This document shows, piece by piece, positions 1-8,446 of a stretch of 64,000 nucleotides of DNA. Every line of letters begins with the position of its first letter. Positions within the stretch are counted from its first letter, which is position 1. Below the pieces are notes generated by a model. It was given only the letters and a program-made list of their open reading frames with translations. It searched no databases and was not told the origin of the DNA. Position numbers and translations under genes: made by a program. The stretch comes from Phycisphaerae bacterium (GTDB taxonomy: Bacteria > Planctomycetota > Phycisphaerae > JAJVII01), in contig JAJVII010000011.1 in NCBI GenBank assembly GCA_022072085.1, positions 1 to 64,000 of the forward strand, given 5' to 3'.

Positions 1-598
1 TGGCCGGCGCGGCAGCGGGGGCAGCCGGCCGCAGCGGCGTTCTGCCGGGCGTGGCCAGCACGATGTCCACGGCCTCCGACAGCGTACGGGCGACGCGGTC
101 GGCGTCGGTGGTCACGTTCAGATCGTTGCTGAGCAGGATTGCCCGGCTGCCGACGGCCTGGCCGGCCTGCACGTCGCGTTCCCCGTCGCCGATCATCCAG
201 CAACTGCCCAGGTCGAGCTGGAACTCGCGGGCGGCTTTGAACAGCATCCCCGGCCGCGGCTTGCGGAGGTAGCTGGACTGGCGGTAGGCGACGACCTCGG
301 CCTCGGGGTGGTAGGGGCAGTAGTAGATGCCGTCCAGCCGGGCGTCGGGGTTGGCCTCGGCGAGCATCTCGCCCAGGCGGCGGTGGATGTCGCCCAGCTC
401 AGCTTCGGTGAGGAGCCCCTTGGCGATCGCCGACTGGTTGGTCGCGACGATGGCGAGGAAGCCGGCCTGCCGCAGCCGGGCGATCGCGTCGGCTGCCCCG
501 GGCATCAGGCGGAGTTGCTCGGCCTTGTGCAGGTAGTTCACGTCCTGGACGATCGTCCCGTCGCGATCCAGGAACACGGCTCGGTTGCTTCCCGACAT
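1..598 (-). CDS. gmhB: D-glycero-D-manno-heptose-1,7-bisphosphate 7-phosphatase, GmhB (3' end outside window)
   Basis: Removes the 7-phosphate from heptose bisphosphate in ADP-heptose synthesis for the LPS core, in the cytoplasm. The protein starts MSGSNRAVFLDRDGTIVQD, with HAD motif I (DRDGT) near residue 11, then the threonine/asparagine motif VATNQS and, later, MIGDGERDV with the metal-binding aspartate. GGGAG lies just before the ATG at 598. The frame is open to base 1, so the C-terminus is missing. The usual zinc loop of this family (CPHHP followed by CxC) is only half present: CPYHPEAEV is there, but the second cysteine pair is replaced by a YRQSSY stretch before the conserved RKPRPGM. 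It is the last gene seen in the hldE-gmhA-gmhB unit, separated from gmhA by a repeat hairpin. The assignment is firm at family level. Confidence 0.88.
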   Translation of the reverse strand, partial: MSGSNRAVFLDRDGTIVQDVNYLHKAEQLRLMPGAADAIARLRQAGFLAIVATNQSAIAKGLLTEAELGDIHRRLGEMLAEANPDARLDGIYYCPYHPEAEVVAYRQSSYLRKPRPGMLFKAAREFQLDLGSCWMIGDGERDVQAGQAVGSRAILLSNDLNVTTDADRVARTLSEAVDIVLATPGRTPLRPAAPAAAPA

Positions 599-612
599 GA
601 TGCTCCCGTGGG

Positions 613-722
613 CAATGCCGAATGACGAATGTCGAATGTCGAATCAATGACGAATGCCGAATCACGAATGAAGAGGGCCAACGCGAGTTCCATTCGACAT
701 TCGACACTCGACATTCGTCATT
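613..722. repeat. Inverted pair of CGAATGN heptamer arrays between gmhA and gmhB
   Basis: The left arm (about 613-671) is a degenerate 7-bp tandem of CGAATGN units. After a short loop the right arm (about 690-722) reads as the reverse complement (CATTCGN units). The arms could pair into a long hairpin in the polycistronic transcript. The stop codon of gmhA (718-720) lies inside the right arm. The same motif family recurs at 6900-7056. Confidence 0.85.
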
Positions 723-1311
723 TCTTGCATGCCATCTCCGCCTCGACCAGGTCGCAGATGACATGGTATGCGAGCTGGTGGCCTTCCTGGACGCGGGCGG
801 TCAGCTTCTCGCGCACGACCAGGGCGATGTCGCACAACGGTGCGAGCTTGCCGCCGTTGCCGCCGGCAAATCCGATCACCTTCATCCCGCGGGCGCGGGC
901 CGATTCGGCTGCACGCAGCACGTTCGCGCTGTTGCCGCTGGTCGAGAAGACCCACAGCACGTCGCCGCCGCGCCCCAGCGCCTCGACCTGCCGGGCGAAG
1001 ACGATTTCGTACGAGTAGTCGTTGCCCAGCGAGGTCAGGATCGACGTGTCGGTGGTCAGGGCGATTGCGGGCAGGGCCGCCCGCTCGCGGCGGAACCGCC
1101 CGACGAACTCCGCGGCGATGTGCTGTGCGTCGGCCGCCGACCCGCCGTTGCCGGCCAGCAGCAGCTTGCCGCCGGCCCGCAGCGATTCGACGATGGCGGC
1201 GGCTGCGTCGGCCAGCGTCGCCGGCCAGGCCGGGCCCAGCCCCGCGACCATCGCGGCGTGGGCCGCCGTCTGGGCGGCGGCCTCCTTGGCCATGGCGCTG
1301 CGATCAGGCAT
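718..1311 (-). CDS. gmhA: Phosphoheptose isomerase GmhA
   Basis: Converts sedoheptulose 7-phosphate to D-glycero-D-manno-heptose 7-phosphate, the first step of ADP-heptose synthesis. The 197-residue protein is a single SIS domain, the normal family length, with the sugar-phosphate loop LLAGNGGSAADAQHIAAEF around residues 50-69 and a second phosphate loop VFSTSGNSANVL around residues 120-131. The C-terminal histidine/glutamine region QEGHQLAYHVICDLVE fits the GmhA active site. It overlaps the 3' end of hldE by 8 bp, and GAGAGGAAGG stands upstream of the ATG, so translation is probably coupled. The TGA stop is formed by the start of a repeat arm, so the last residue (KK) abuts non-genic repeat DNA. 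Confidence 0.95.
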   Translation of the reverse strand: MPDRSAMAKEAAAQTAAHAAMVAGLGPAWPATLADAAAAIVESLRAGGKLLLAGNGGSAADAQHIAAEFVGRFRRERAALPAIALTTDTSILTSLGNDYSYEIVFARQVEALGRGGDVLWVFSTSGNSANVLRAAESARARGMKVIGFAGGNGGKLAPLCDIALVVREKLTARVQEGHQLAYHVICDLVEAEMACKK

Positions 1312-2839
1312 GGGCCTTCCTCTCGGCCTCGTAGGCCCGGATAATCCGCTCGATGGTCCCGGTGGTCGATTCGCCCTCGACCATCGGGGCCAGCACGACC
1401 TGCCCGCCGTAGCCGAGCACGATCTCGTGCCCGACGACCCCCTGGACGCCGTACTGCGACCCCTTGACCAGCACGTCGGGTTGCAGTGTCCGCAGCAGCG
1501 GCCGCGGCGTGTCGTCGTCGGTGAAGATGGTCACGTAGTCCACGCAGCCCAGCCCGCCCAGCACGGTTGCCCGCACATCCTGCGGGCAGATCGGCCGAGC
1601 CGGCCCTTTGATCCGCCGCACCGAGTCGTCGCTGTTGATCGCGACGATCAGGGCGTCGCCCTGCTGGCGGGCGAACTGGAGCAACTGCACGTGCCCCGCG
1701 TGGAGGATGTCGAAGCAGCCGTTGGTGAAGACGACGCGTCGGCCGGACGCCTTGAGCCGCTCCACCTCCGCCGCCAGGAGCCGTGGATCCCACAGCTTGC
1801 TGTTGCCGCGGTCCATCGCGAACAGGGCCGCCCCCAGTTCCTCGCGTGTGATCGGCACCGAGCCGAACCGCTCGACCTCCAGCCCGCCGGCCACGTTGGC
1901 CAGCGCGACCGCCTCGGCCGGGTCGAAGCCGCTCACCCATGCCACGCCGAGCGTCGCCAGCACCATGTCGCCGGCGCCGGTGACGTCGTAGACCGCCCGC
2001 GGCCGCGTCGGGATGTGGCGGCCCGCGCCGCCGCGCGGCGACCAGTAGGCCCCCTCGCGGTCCAGCGTGATGACGACGTGCTCGAGGTCGGCGGCGGCCA
2101 TCAGCCGATCCGACACGCGCTGAAGCTGCGACGTGTCGGCAGCCCCGGCCGCGTCGGGCGTCAGTTCGGCGATCTGCTCGCCGGCTGCCAGCGACGCCTC
2201 CCATCGGTTGGGCGTGATCAGCGTCGCGCCGCGATAGCGGGAGTAGTCGGCGATGCGGGCCGGGTCGACCAGCACGGGCAGGCCCCGCTTGCGGGCGGCC
2301 GCGATGACCTGGCCGATGACGGCCGGCGAGAGCACGCCCTTGTTGTAGTCCTGGAGCAGCACAGCATCGGCGTCGGCGACGGCGGCCAGGGCGGCCTTGA
2401 CGAGCCGACCCCGCGTCGCGTCGTCAGCGGGCGCGATCTGTTCGTGGTCCACGCGGAGGAGCTGCTGCGGGTGGCGGTGCTGGGCCAGGCCGACCAGCCG
2501 CGTCTTGCGGGTCGTCGGCCGATCGGCCGAGACGATCAGGCAGCCGGCGTCGCACCCGGTGTCGGCCAGCGCGTCGCGGACGGCCCGGCCGGCCTCGTCG
2601 TCGCCGATCAGTCCGATGCAGGCGACCGACGCGCCCAGCGCCGCCAGGTCGGCTGCCACGCCGCCGGCCCCGCCGATGCGCTGTTCGCTGCGGACGATCC
2701 GCAGGACGGGCACGGGGGCCTCTGGGCTGATGCGCTCGGCGTCGCCGTAGAGGTATTCGTCGAGCATGTAGTCGCCGACGAGCACGACGCGCGGACGGCC
2801 CGCGGCGTTGAATTTCTCCCAGAGCGTGGCGTGATCCAT
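1304..2839 (-). CDS. hldE: Bifunctional heptose 7-phosphate kinase / heptose 1-phosphate adenylyltransferase HldE
   Basis: Catalyses two steps of ADP-heptose synthesis. The N-terminal PfkB/ribokinase-like domain (about residues 1-330) phosphorylates C1 and shows the GAGD signature in YDVTGAGDMVLA. The C-terminal nucleotidyltransferase domain (about 350-510) has the HxGH motif in FDILHAGHVQLL and the TNGCFD segment. I place the start at 2839 because AGGAG sits a few bases before that ATG; an in-frame ATG at 2860 would add seven residues. The kinase-transferase fusion matches E. coli HldE rather than separate HldA/HldC proteins. A good -35/-10 pair lies about 45 bp upstream. hldD, the epimerase, is not in the window. 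Confidence 0.95.
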   Translation of the reverse strand: MDHATLWEKFNAAGRPRVVLVGDYMLDEYLYGDAERISPEAPVPVLRIVRSEQRIGGAGGVAADLAALGASVACIGLIGDDEAGRAVRDALADTGCDAGCLIVSADRPTTRKTRLVGLAQHRHPQQLLRVDHEQIAPADDATRGRLVKAALAAVADADAVLLQDYNKGVLSPAVIGQVIAAARKRGLPVLVDPARIADYSRYRGATLITPNRWEASLAAGEQIAELTPDAAGAADTSQLQRVSDRLMAAADLEHVVITLDREGAYWSPRGGAGRHIPTRPRAVYDVTGAGDMVLATLGVAWVSGFDPAEAVALANVAGGLEVERFGSVPITREELGAALFAMDRGNSKLWDPRLLAAEVERLKASGRRVVFTNGCFDILHAGHVQLLQFARQQGDALIVAINSDDSVRRIKGPARPICPQDVRATVLGGLGCVDYVTIFTDDDTPRPLLRTLQPDVLVKGSQYGVQGVVGHEIVLGYGGQVVLAPMVEGESTTGTIERIIRAYEAERKAHA

Positions 2840-2884
2840 CCCATCTCCTGTCGCCGGCATCGCGGCGAATCCGGACCTGCGGGT

Positions 2885-2913
2885 ATGTTACTTTGCCCTC
2901 GCCCGGGTGTCAA
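2885..2913 (-). promoter_or_regulatory. Predicted sigma-70-type promoter for hldE-gmhA-gmhB
   Basis: On the minus strand TTGACA (2908-2913) is followed after exactly 17 bp by TAACAT (2885-2890). This gives a start around 2878 and a leader of roughly 40 nt before the hldE ATG at 2839. It lies in the 116-bp gap after lpxK, suggesting the heptose genes can be transcribed independently. Prediction by eye only. Confidence 0.55.
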
Positions 2914-2955
2914 AAGTCGGCGAGGGGGAGGAACACGGATTGCACGGGCGGAAAC

Positions 2956-4035
2956 TCACTTGACAGCGCCGGCGACGCGGAGGACCGCTTCGCGGAGGGA
3001 TTCGCCGTCGCCTATCCACGCGATGCCGACCTGCAACGCAGCCAGGGGCATGGGGGCGGCGGTGATCTTCACTCGGTCCTTGGTCGTCGTCAGCAGCAGG
3101 TCGGCGCCGACCCTGGCGGCGCGGGCGGCCAGGGCGTTCAATTCGTCGTCGGCGTAGGCGTGGTGGTCGTCGAACGCGACGAAGTCCACGCACTCGCCCG
3201 GCAGGCGCTTGACCGTCGCGGCGAAGGCGGCCGGGTTGCCGATGCCGCAGAAGGCGAGGTATCGGCGCCCGGCCAGTGTCGCCAGCGGCTGCGACTGCCC
3301 GTCCATGTCCACCCCCGTCGGGGCGTGGCGGCACTGGGCGATCGGCAGCGACGGGGCGACTCGCCGCACGAGGTCGGCCAATCGCTCAAGCATCTCCGGC
3401 GGCGCCTGGTCGGCACGGGTGATGACCACGGCGTCGGCCCGGCCGATGGACTTCACCGGCTCGCGAAGCAGGCCCCGCGGCAGCATCCGCGCCAGCGGGC
3501 CGCCCAGGTCGAACGTCGCGTCCAGCGCGACGACGTCCAGGTCGCGGTGCAGGCGGCGGTGCTGGAATCCGTCGTCGAGGATGAAGCAGTCGGGGGGCGC
3601 GTCGGCGGCCAGGAGCCGTCGGCCGCCGGCGACGCGGTCGGGGTCGGCTTCGACGGCGACACCGGGAAACTGGCGGCGGAGCAGGGCGGCCTCGTCGCTG
3701 CCGACGGGGGAATCGTTGCCCTTGTAGCCGCGCATCAGCACAGCCGGGCGACAGCCGGCGTCGATCAGCCAGCGGGCGACCTCAGCCACCAGCACCGTCT
3801 TGCCCGTCCCGCCGACGGTGATGTTGCCGACGCTGACGACCGGCCGACCCAGTCGGCGGGCCGGCAGCAGGTGAACGCGGTAGCCGGCGTTGCGCAGGCC
3901 GATGATTCCGCGGTAGCCGCAGGCCCCCGCGCCGGCCAGCCCGCGCAACAGGCAGGCCCCGACGCCGGTGCGTTGCCCGCTCATCAGATCGACGAACCGC
4001 TGCTGTCGCGATTTGCATCCGTCCGCGTCGCTCAT
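2956..4035 (-). CDS. lpxK: Tetraacyldisaccharide 4'-kinase LpxK
   Basis: Phosphorylates the 4' position of the lipid A precursor at the cytoplasmic face of the inner membrane. The 359-residue length is typical. The N-terminal hydrophobic segment contains the RxxGYRxHLLPA region common in LpxK. The Walker A loop is GNITVGGTGKT near residue 73, followed by the MRGYKG motif and ILDDGFQHRRLHRDLD (the DDGFQH motif), which together are diagnostic. It sits just upstream of the heptose genes on the same strand, forming an LPS-core/lipid A cluster. Its presence implies a lipid A-containing outer membrane. Confidence 0.95.
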   Translation of the reverse strand: MSDADGCKSRQQRFVDLMSGQRTGVGACLLRGLAGAGACGYRGIIGLRNAGYRVHLLPARRLGRPVVSVGNITVGGTGKTVLVAEVARWLIDAGCRPAVLMRGYKGNDSPVGSDEAALLRRQFPGVAVEADPDRVAGGRRLLAADAPPDCFILDDGFQHRRLHRDLDVVALDATFDLGGPLARMLPRGLLREPVKSIGRADAVVITRADQAPPEMLERLADLVRRVAPSLPIAQCRHAPTGVDMDGQSQPLATLAGRRYLAFCGIGNPAAFAATVKRLPGECVDFVAFDDHHAYADDELNALAARAARVGADLLLTTTKDRVKITAAPMPLAALQVGIAWIGDGESLREAVLRVAGAVK

Positions 4036-4088
4036 CGGCCTGCCTCGTGTGGCGTCATTCTAATGCGGGCGGGCCTCGGGCGAAACGG

Positions 4089-5450
4089 TCAGCCCGGCCA
4101 GTCGCCGTAGGGTGCCGTGCCGGTTGCGTCCACCGTGTAGCCTCGTCGGGCGATGTAGGTCCAGCCGCTGAGGAACTCGTCGCCGCGGGCGCGGAGCATG
4201 TCGGTCAGCATCGCGTCCAGCCGCGACTGAAGCTCGGCGTGCCCGAGGCTGCCGACGAGGTTGGCCTGTTGATAGGGGTCGGCGGCGTTGTCGTAGAGCA
4301 GCCACGGGCCTGACAGGTCGCGGACGTAGGTGTGCGTGCGGGTCCGCAGGCCGCGGTATTCGCGCCCGCCCTTGCCGCGCAGGAACTCGCCGAACGGCGA
4401 ATGGCAGGCGACCAGCGCGGCGGGAACCTCCAGTTCCGATCGGCCGATCAGCCAGCCACTGTAGTCCGTGCCTTCGACGCTGTCGGGGATGTCGATGCCG
4501 GCCAGGCCCAGCAGCGTGGGCATCAGGTCGCACCAGGTGAAGGGCATGTCGACGGCGCGGCCGTCGCGGCCGAGCAGACGCGGCGCCCGCATCAGCAGCG
4601 GGACGAGGATCGATTCGTCCCAGGGACGCTGCTTGCGCTGCTGGCCCTGGCTGCCGAGCATGTCGCCGTGGTCGGAGCTGAAGACGAAGATCGTGTCGTC
4701 GGCCAGCCCGGCGTCGTCGAGCGTCGCCAGCAGCCGACCGACACAGGTATCCAGGGCGGAGCAGTGCGCGTAGTAGCCGGCAAGGTCCTTGCGGGCCCGC
4801 GCGGCATCTTCGGGCGGGACGTTCGGGCGAAGCGCGATGGCGGCCGGGTCGTAGAGGTCGAGGAACTCGCGCGGGGCGTCCTGGTAGGGATTGTGCGGCG
4901 GGCCCCAGGAGAGCATCAGCAGGAACGGCCTGCCCGCGTCGCGGCCGGCGCCGCGGATGTAGTCGCAGGCGGCGTCGGTCTGGGCGAAGGCGTCGTAGCC
5001 CGGCCACTTGCGCGGCGTGGGGTCGTCGCCGGCGTAGTAGAGCGAGCCGAAGTACTTGTGCGTGCACTCGCAGACCAGCCAATGATCGAAGCCCTGGCGA
5101 AACTCGCGCGGGATGTACGCGAGCCGGCCATTCGCGTTCACGTGCCACTTGCCGATGTAGCCGGTGTCGTAGCCGGCGGCGGCGAAGCACTTGGCAATGG
5201 ACGGGACGTTCTCGTCCAGGTGCACGTCGTTGATGAACAGCCCGTGCGTGAGCGGGTACTGGCCCGTCAGCAGCGACGCCCGCGCCGGCGTGCAGACCGG
5301 CGAGGGGGAGACGGCGGTGGTGAAGTTAACGCTGCGGGCCGCCAGGGCGTCCAGGTGCGGCGTGCGGACGTTGGGGTCGCCGGCATAGCCGGTCGCCTGG
5401 GCCCGCCACTGGTCGCCGAAGACGAAGACGACGTTGGGTTGCGTGGGCAT
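4089..5450 (-). CDS. Type I (formylglycine) sulfatase
   Basis: Predicted hydrolase of sulfate esters. The 453-residue protein has the sulfatase activation signature CTPAR (C53, in PSPVCTPARASLLTGQYP), where the cysteine becomes formylglycine, and conserved stretches YIGKWHVN and VFSSDHGDMLGS with the metal/substrate residues. The N-terminal metal site reads GDQ rather than the commoner DDQ. There is no signal peptide: the conserved VVFVFGDQ strand starts at residue 7, so the protein appears cytoplasmic unless the true start lies upstream. Substrate cannot be read from sequence. Sulfatases are numerous in planctomycetes, which fits the suggested host. It lies downstream of the thioredoxin-like gene, separated by a repeat hairpin. 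Confidence 0.88.
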   Translation of the reverse strand: MPTQPNVVFVFGDQWRAQATGYAGDPNVRTPHLDALAARSVNFTTAVSPSPVCTPARASLLTGQYPLTHGLFINDVHLDENVPSIAKCFAAAGYDTGYIGKWHVNANGRLAYIPREFRQGFDHWLVCECTHKYFGSLYYAGDDPTPRKWPGYDAFAQTDAACDYIRGAGRDAGRPFLLMLSWGPPHNPYQDAPREFLDLYDPAAIALRPNVPPEDAARARKDLAGYYAHCSALDTCVGRLLATLDDAGLADDTIFVFSSDHGDMLGSQGQQRKQRPWDESILVPLLMRAPRLLGRDGRAVDMPFTWCDLMPTLLGLAGIDIPDSVEGTDYSGWLIGRSELEVPAALVACHSPFGEFLRGKGGREYRGLRTRTHTYVRDLSGPWLLYDNAADPYQQANLVGSLGHAELQSRLDAMLTDMLRARGDEFLSGWTYIARRGYTVDATGTAPYGDWPG

Positions 5451-5460
5451 GGAAATCGAA

Positions 5461-5562
5461 GTTCCGAGTGCTGAGTTCCGAGTGCCGAGTGAAGAGCAAT
5501 CAGCGCGAGGCCGGGCTTCCGCTCAGCGCCCTTCACTCAGCACTCAGCACCTGACTTTCGTC
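5461..5562. repeat. Inverted pair of GAGTGCY heptamer arrays
   Basis: The left arm (5461-5497) repeats GAGTGCT/GAGTTCC/GAGTGCC with 7-bp period. The right arm (about 5521-5551) is the complement (CACTCAGCACTCAGCAC). It fills the spacer between the sulfatase and the thioredoxin-like gene. The same motif occurs inside the methyltransferase gene at 34326-34373. Confidence 0.82.
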
Positions 5563-6142
5563 ACACCAGGTCGCAGGCCTCCGGCGGCATCCAGTGGGCG
5601 TCCTTGTGCCACCACTTCACGTTGCAGCCGATCGGGTTGGTCAGCGGCACGCGGACCTCGCGGCCGGCCAGCAGGTCGTCCACGGCGTCGCGCAGCTCGT
5701 GCGTCTTCTGGGCGCCGGGCGTGCGGGGGTTGTCGTCCATTCGGCCGGTGTAGCGGAGCTTGCGATCGGCGTCGAAGACGTAGTAGTGCGGCGTGCGCAG
5801 GGCGCCGTAGGCTAGCGCGACCTCCTGGCTGTCGTCGCGCAGGTAGGGCCAGGGGAAGCCTTTCTCCCTGGCCCGCTTCTTCATGTTCGGCAGGTCGTCG
5901 GTGGGGTGGTCCTCGGTTTCGTTGGAATTGATGCCGACCATGGCCACGCCCTTGCCCGCGTAGTCGCGGTGGAACGCAAGCATGCGCTCCTCACTGCCGA
6001 CGACGTAAGGGCAGTGGTTGCAGGTGAACATGACGACGAGGATCTTCGCGCCCTTGAATTCCCCCAGCGTATGGTTCTTCCCGTCCGTCCCCGGCAGGTC
6101 GAACGCCGGCGCGGGCTGGCCGAGCTGAAGCGTGAAAGCCAT
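5561..6142 (-). CDS. Thioredoxin-fold (AhpC/TSA-like) redoxin
   Basis: A 193-residue thioredoxin-fold protein. The N-terminal GQPAPAFDLPGTDGK opening is typical of peroxiredoxin/TlpA-type redoxins. The active site is C41-N-H-C44 followed by PYV, a CxxCP arrangement after the beta strand ILVVMFT. The cis-proline region is likely RTPHYYVFDADRKLRY. There is no signal peptide, so a cytoplasmic thiol oxidoreductase or peroxidase-like role is likely; the two-cysteine CNHC site argues against a classical one-cysteine peroxiredoxin. The C-terminal extension with GCNVKWWHKD is shared by this uncharacterised redoxin subgroup, as far as I recall. Substrate unknown. Confidence 0.8.
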   Translation of the reverse strand: MAFTLQLGQPAPAFDLPGTDGKNHTLGEFKGAKILVVMFTCNHCPYVVGSEERMLAFHRDYAGKGVAMVGINSNETEDHPTDDLPNMKKRAREKGFPWPYLRDDSQEVALAYGALRTPHYYVFDADRKLRYTGRMDDNPRTPGAQKTHELRDAVDDLLAGREVRVPLTNPIGCNVKWWHKDAHWMPPEACDLV

Positions 6143-6233
6143 CGCATCGCTCCTTTCCGTTTCACTTGAGTCGAACGCCGCCCGTGGCGATTGCGCTGCC
6201 CGGCTCCGTCCGGTGGGACAGAGACCAGAGACA

Positions 6234-6857
<624 letters not shown>

Positions 6858-6899
6858 GGCGATATGCTACCCCGCCCGGCTGCCGGGGGCAACCGGGCG

Positions 6900-7056
6900 G
6901 GGAATGACGAATTCCGAATGGCGAATGACGAATCAATGTCGAAGCTCGAATGTCGAATGTCGAATGGACCGTCGCCCGCCGACGCGCAAACATTCGGCAT
7001 TGGGCATTCGCCATTCCTTCGTCATTCGCCATTCGGAATTCGTCATTCGTCATTCC
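6900..7056. repeat. Large inverted pair of CGAATGN heptamer arrays
   Basis: This fills most of the 275-bp divergent spacer between the TrpG/PabA gene and moeA. The left arm (6900-6967) runs as CGAATGN units and the right arm (about 6989-7056) as the reverse complement, with a GC-rich loop between. The arms are about 65 bp each. It is the same family as 613-722. Any promoter for either flanking gene must lie beside or within it. Confidence 0.87.
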
Positions 7057-7132
7057 CCGCGCTCCCTCCCTTGACCGCGCCGGGCGGTTCGGTGACAATC
7101 GCCGCCGAACGATGGGCCCCTTGCGAGTCAAC

Positions 7133-8422
7133 ATGATCACTTACGAGCAGGCGCTGGATGTCCTTCTCAGCCAGACCGTTCCGGCTGACCCCGCCCGCCT
7201 GCCGCTGGCTGACTGCCTCGGACTGACGCTGGCTGGGTCGGTGACGGCCGACCGCGACTGCCCGCCCTTCGACAGGGCGATGATGGACGGCTACGCGGTC
7301 CGGTCGGCTGACGTGGCGGCGGCGCCGGTCGAACTGGCGGTCCTGGGCGATCAGCCAGCCGGCGCGGCCCCGACGCTGGTCGTCGGCCCGGGGCAGGCGG
7401 TGGGCATCAGCACGGGCGCGCCCCTGCCCGAGGGCGCCGATGCGGTCGTGCGGGTGGAGAACACCGAATCGGCCGGCGAATGCCGGATCCGCGTCCGAGT
7501 CGCGGCGGCAGCCGGGGCCAACGTGGCAGCGGCTGGCGTCGATGCCATACGAGGCCAGACCGTCCTGGCGCCCGGCACGCTGCTGACCCCGGCGCGATTG
7601 GCGGCGGCGGCGGCGGTCGGAGCAGCCCAACTCTGGGTTTACCCCGCGCCGCGGGTCGGCCTGCTGGCGACCGGCGACGAACTGGTCCACCACACGCTGT
7701 CGCCGGGCGTCGCACAGGTCCGCGACAGCACCGGGCCGATGCTGGAAGCGGCCCTGCGGCGGATGGGCGTCGCGGCGATTGAACGGGGCGGACTCTGCCG
7801 GGACGTCGAAGCCGACATCCGCGGTCGCCTCGCCGGCCTGCTGGAGCGGAACGACGTCGTTCTGGTCACCGGCGGCGTGTCGGTCGGCGGGCACGACCAT
7901 GTCCCCGGCGTCGTCGCCGGGCTGGGCGGACAGGTGCGGTTTCACCGCGTCGCGATCAAGCCCGGCGGGCCGGTGCTGTTCGCGACGGCCGACCGATCGG
8001 GCCCCGGCACCGTGGGCGCAGCCACCGACCCCGACCCGCGCCGACCGCGGCGCCGATACGTCCTGGCCCTGCCGGGCAACCCGGTGTCGAGCTCGGTCGG
8101 CTGGCTGATGCTGGGCTCGGTGCTGGTGGGTCGGCTGATGGGTCGCGGCCAGGTTCGCCCGCCGCGAATTCTGGCGATGTGCGGGCGCGAGGTCGGCCCG
8201 GCCCCCGGGCGGATGACGCTCGTGCCGGCGCGGCTGCGCCCGGACGACAAGTTCGCGGGCTGGCGGGTAGAGCCGGTGGAGGAGTACACGGGATCGGCTG
8301 ACGTGTTCGGGCTGGCGAGGGCCAACGCCCTGATCGTCCGGCCTGCCGGCGCCGATCGGCTGGCGCGCGGGGCGGTGTGCGAAGTGGTATCGCTGGAGAC
8401 GATGATGGGTGGCCTGATGTAG
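7133..8422 (+). CDS. moeA: Molybdopterin molybdenumtransferase MoeA
   Basis: Inserts molybdate into adenylylated molybdopterin in molybdenum cofactor synthesis. The 429-residue product starts MITYEQALDVLL, typical for MoeA. It has the DRAMMDGYAV motif (normally DxSAMDGYA), the ISTGAPLPEGADAVVRVE motif, and the MoaB/MogA-like domain with LLATGDELV and VLVTGGVSVGGHDHV. The ALPGNPVSS motif binds the cofactor. A start seven codons upstream (7112) is possible; neither has a strong ribosome site. No other Mo-cofactor gene is nearby. lnt follows after 24 bp on the same strand. Confidence 0.94.
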   Translation: MITYEQALDVLLSQTVPADPARLPLADCLGLTLAGSVTADRDCPPFDRAMMDGYAVRSADVAAAPVELAVLGDQPAGAAPTLVVGPGQAVGISTGAPLPEGADAVVRVENTESAGECRIRVRVAAAAGANVAAAGVDAIRGQTVLAPGTLLTPARLAAAAAVGAAQLWVYPAPRVGLLATGDELVHHTLSPGVAQVRDSTGPMLEAALRRMGVAAIERGGLCRDVEADIRGRLAGLLERNDVVLVTGGVSVGGHDHVPGVVAGLGGQVRFHRVAIKPGGPVLFATADRSGPGTVGAATDPDPRRPRRRYVLALPGNPVSSSVGWLMLGSVLVGRLMGRGQVRPPRILAMCGREVGPAPGRMTLVPARLRPDDKFAGWRVEPVEEYTGSADVFGLARANALIVRPAGADRLARGAVCEVVSLETMMGGLM

Positions 8423-8446
8423 CGGGCAGCCCGTCGGAAAGCGGCC

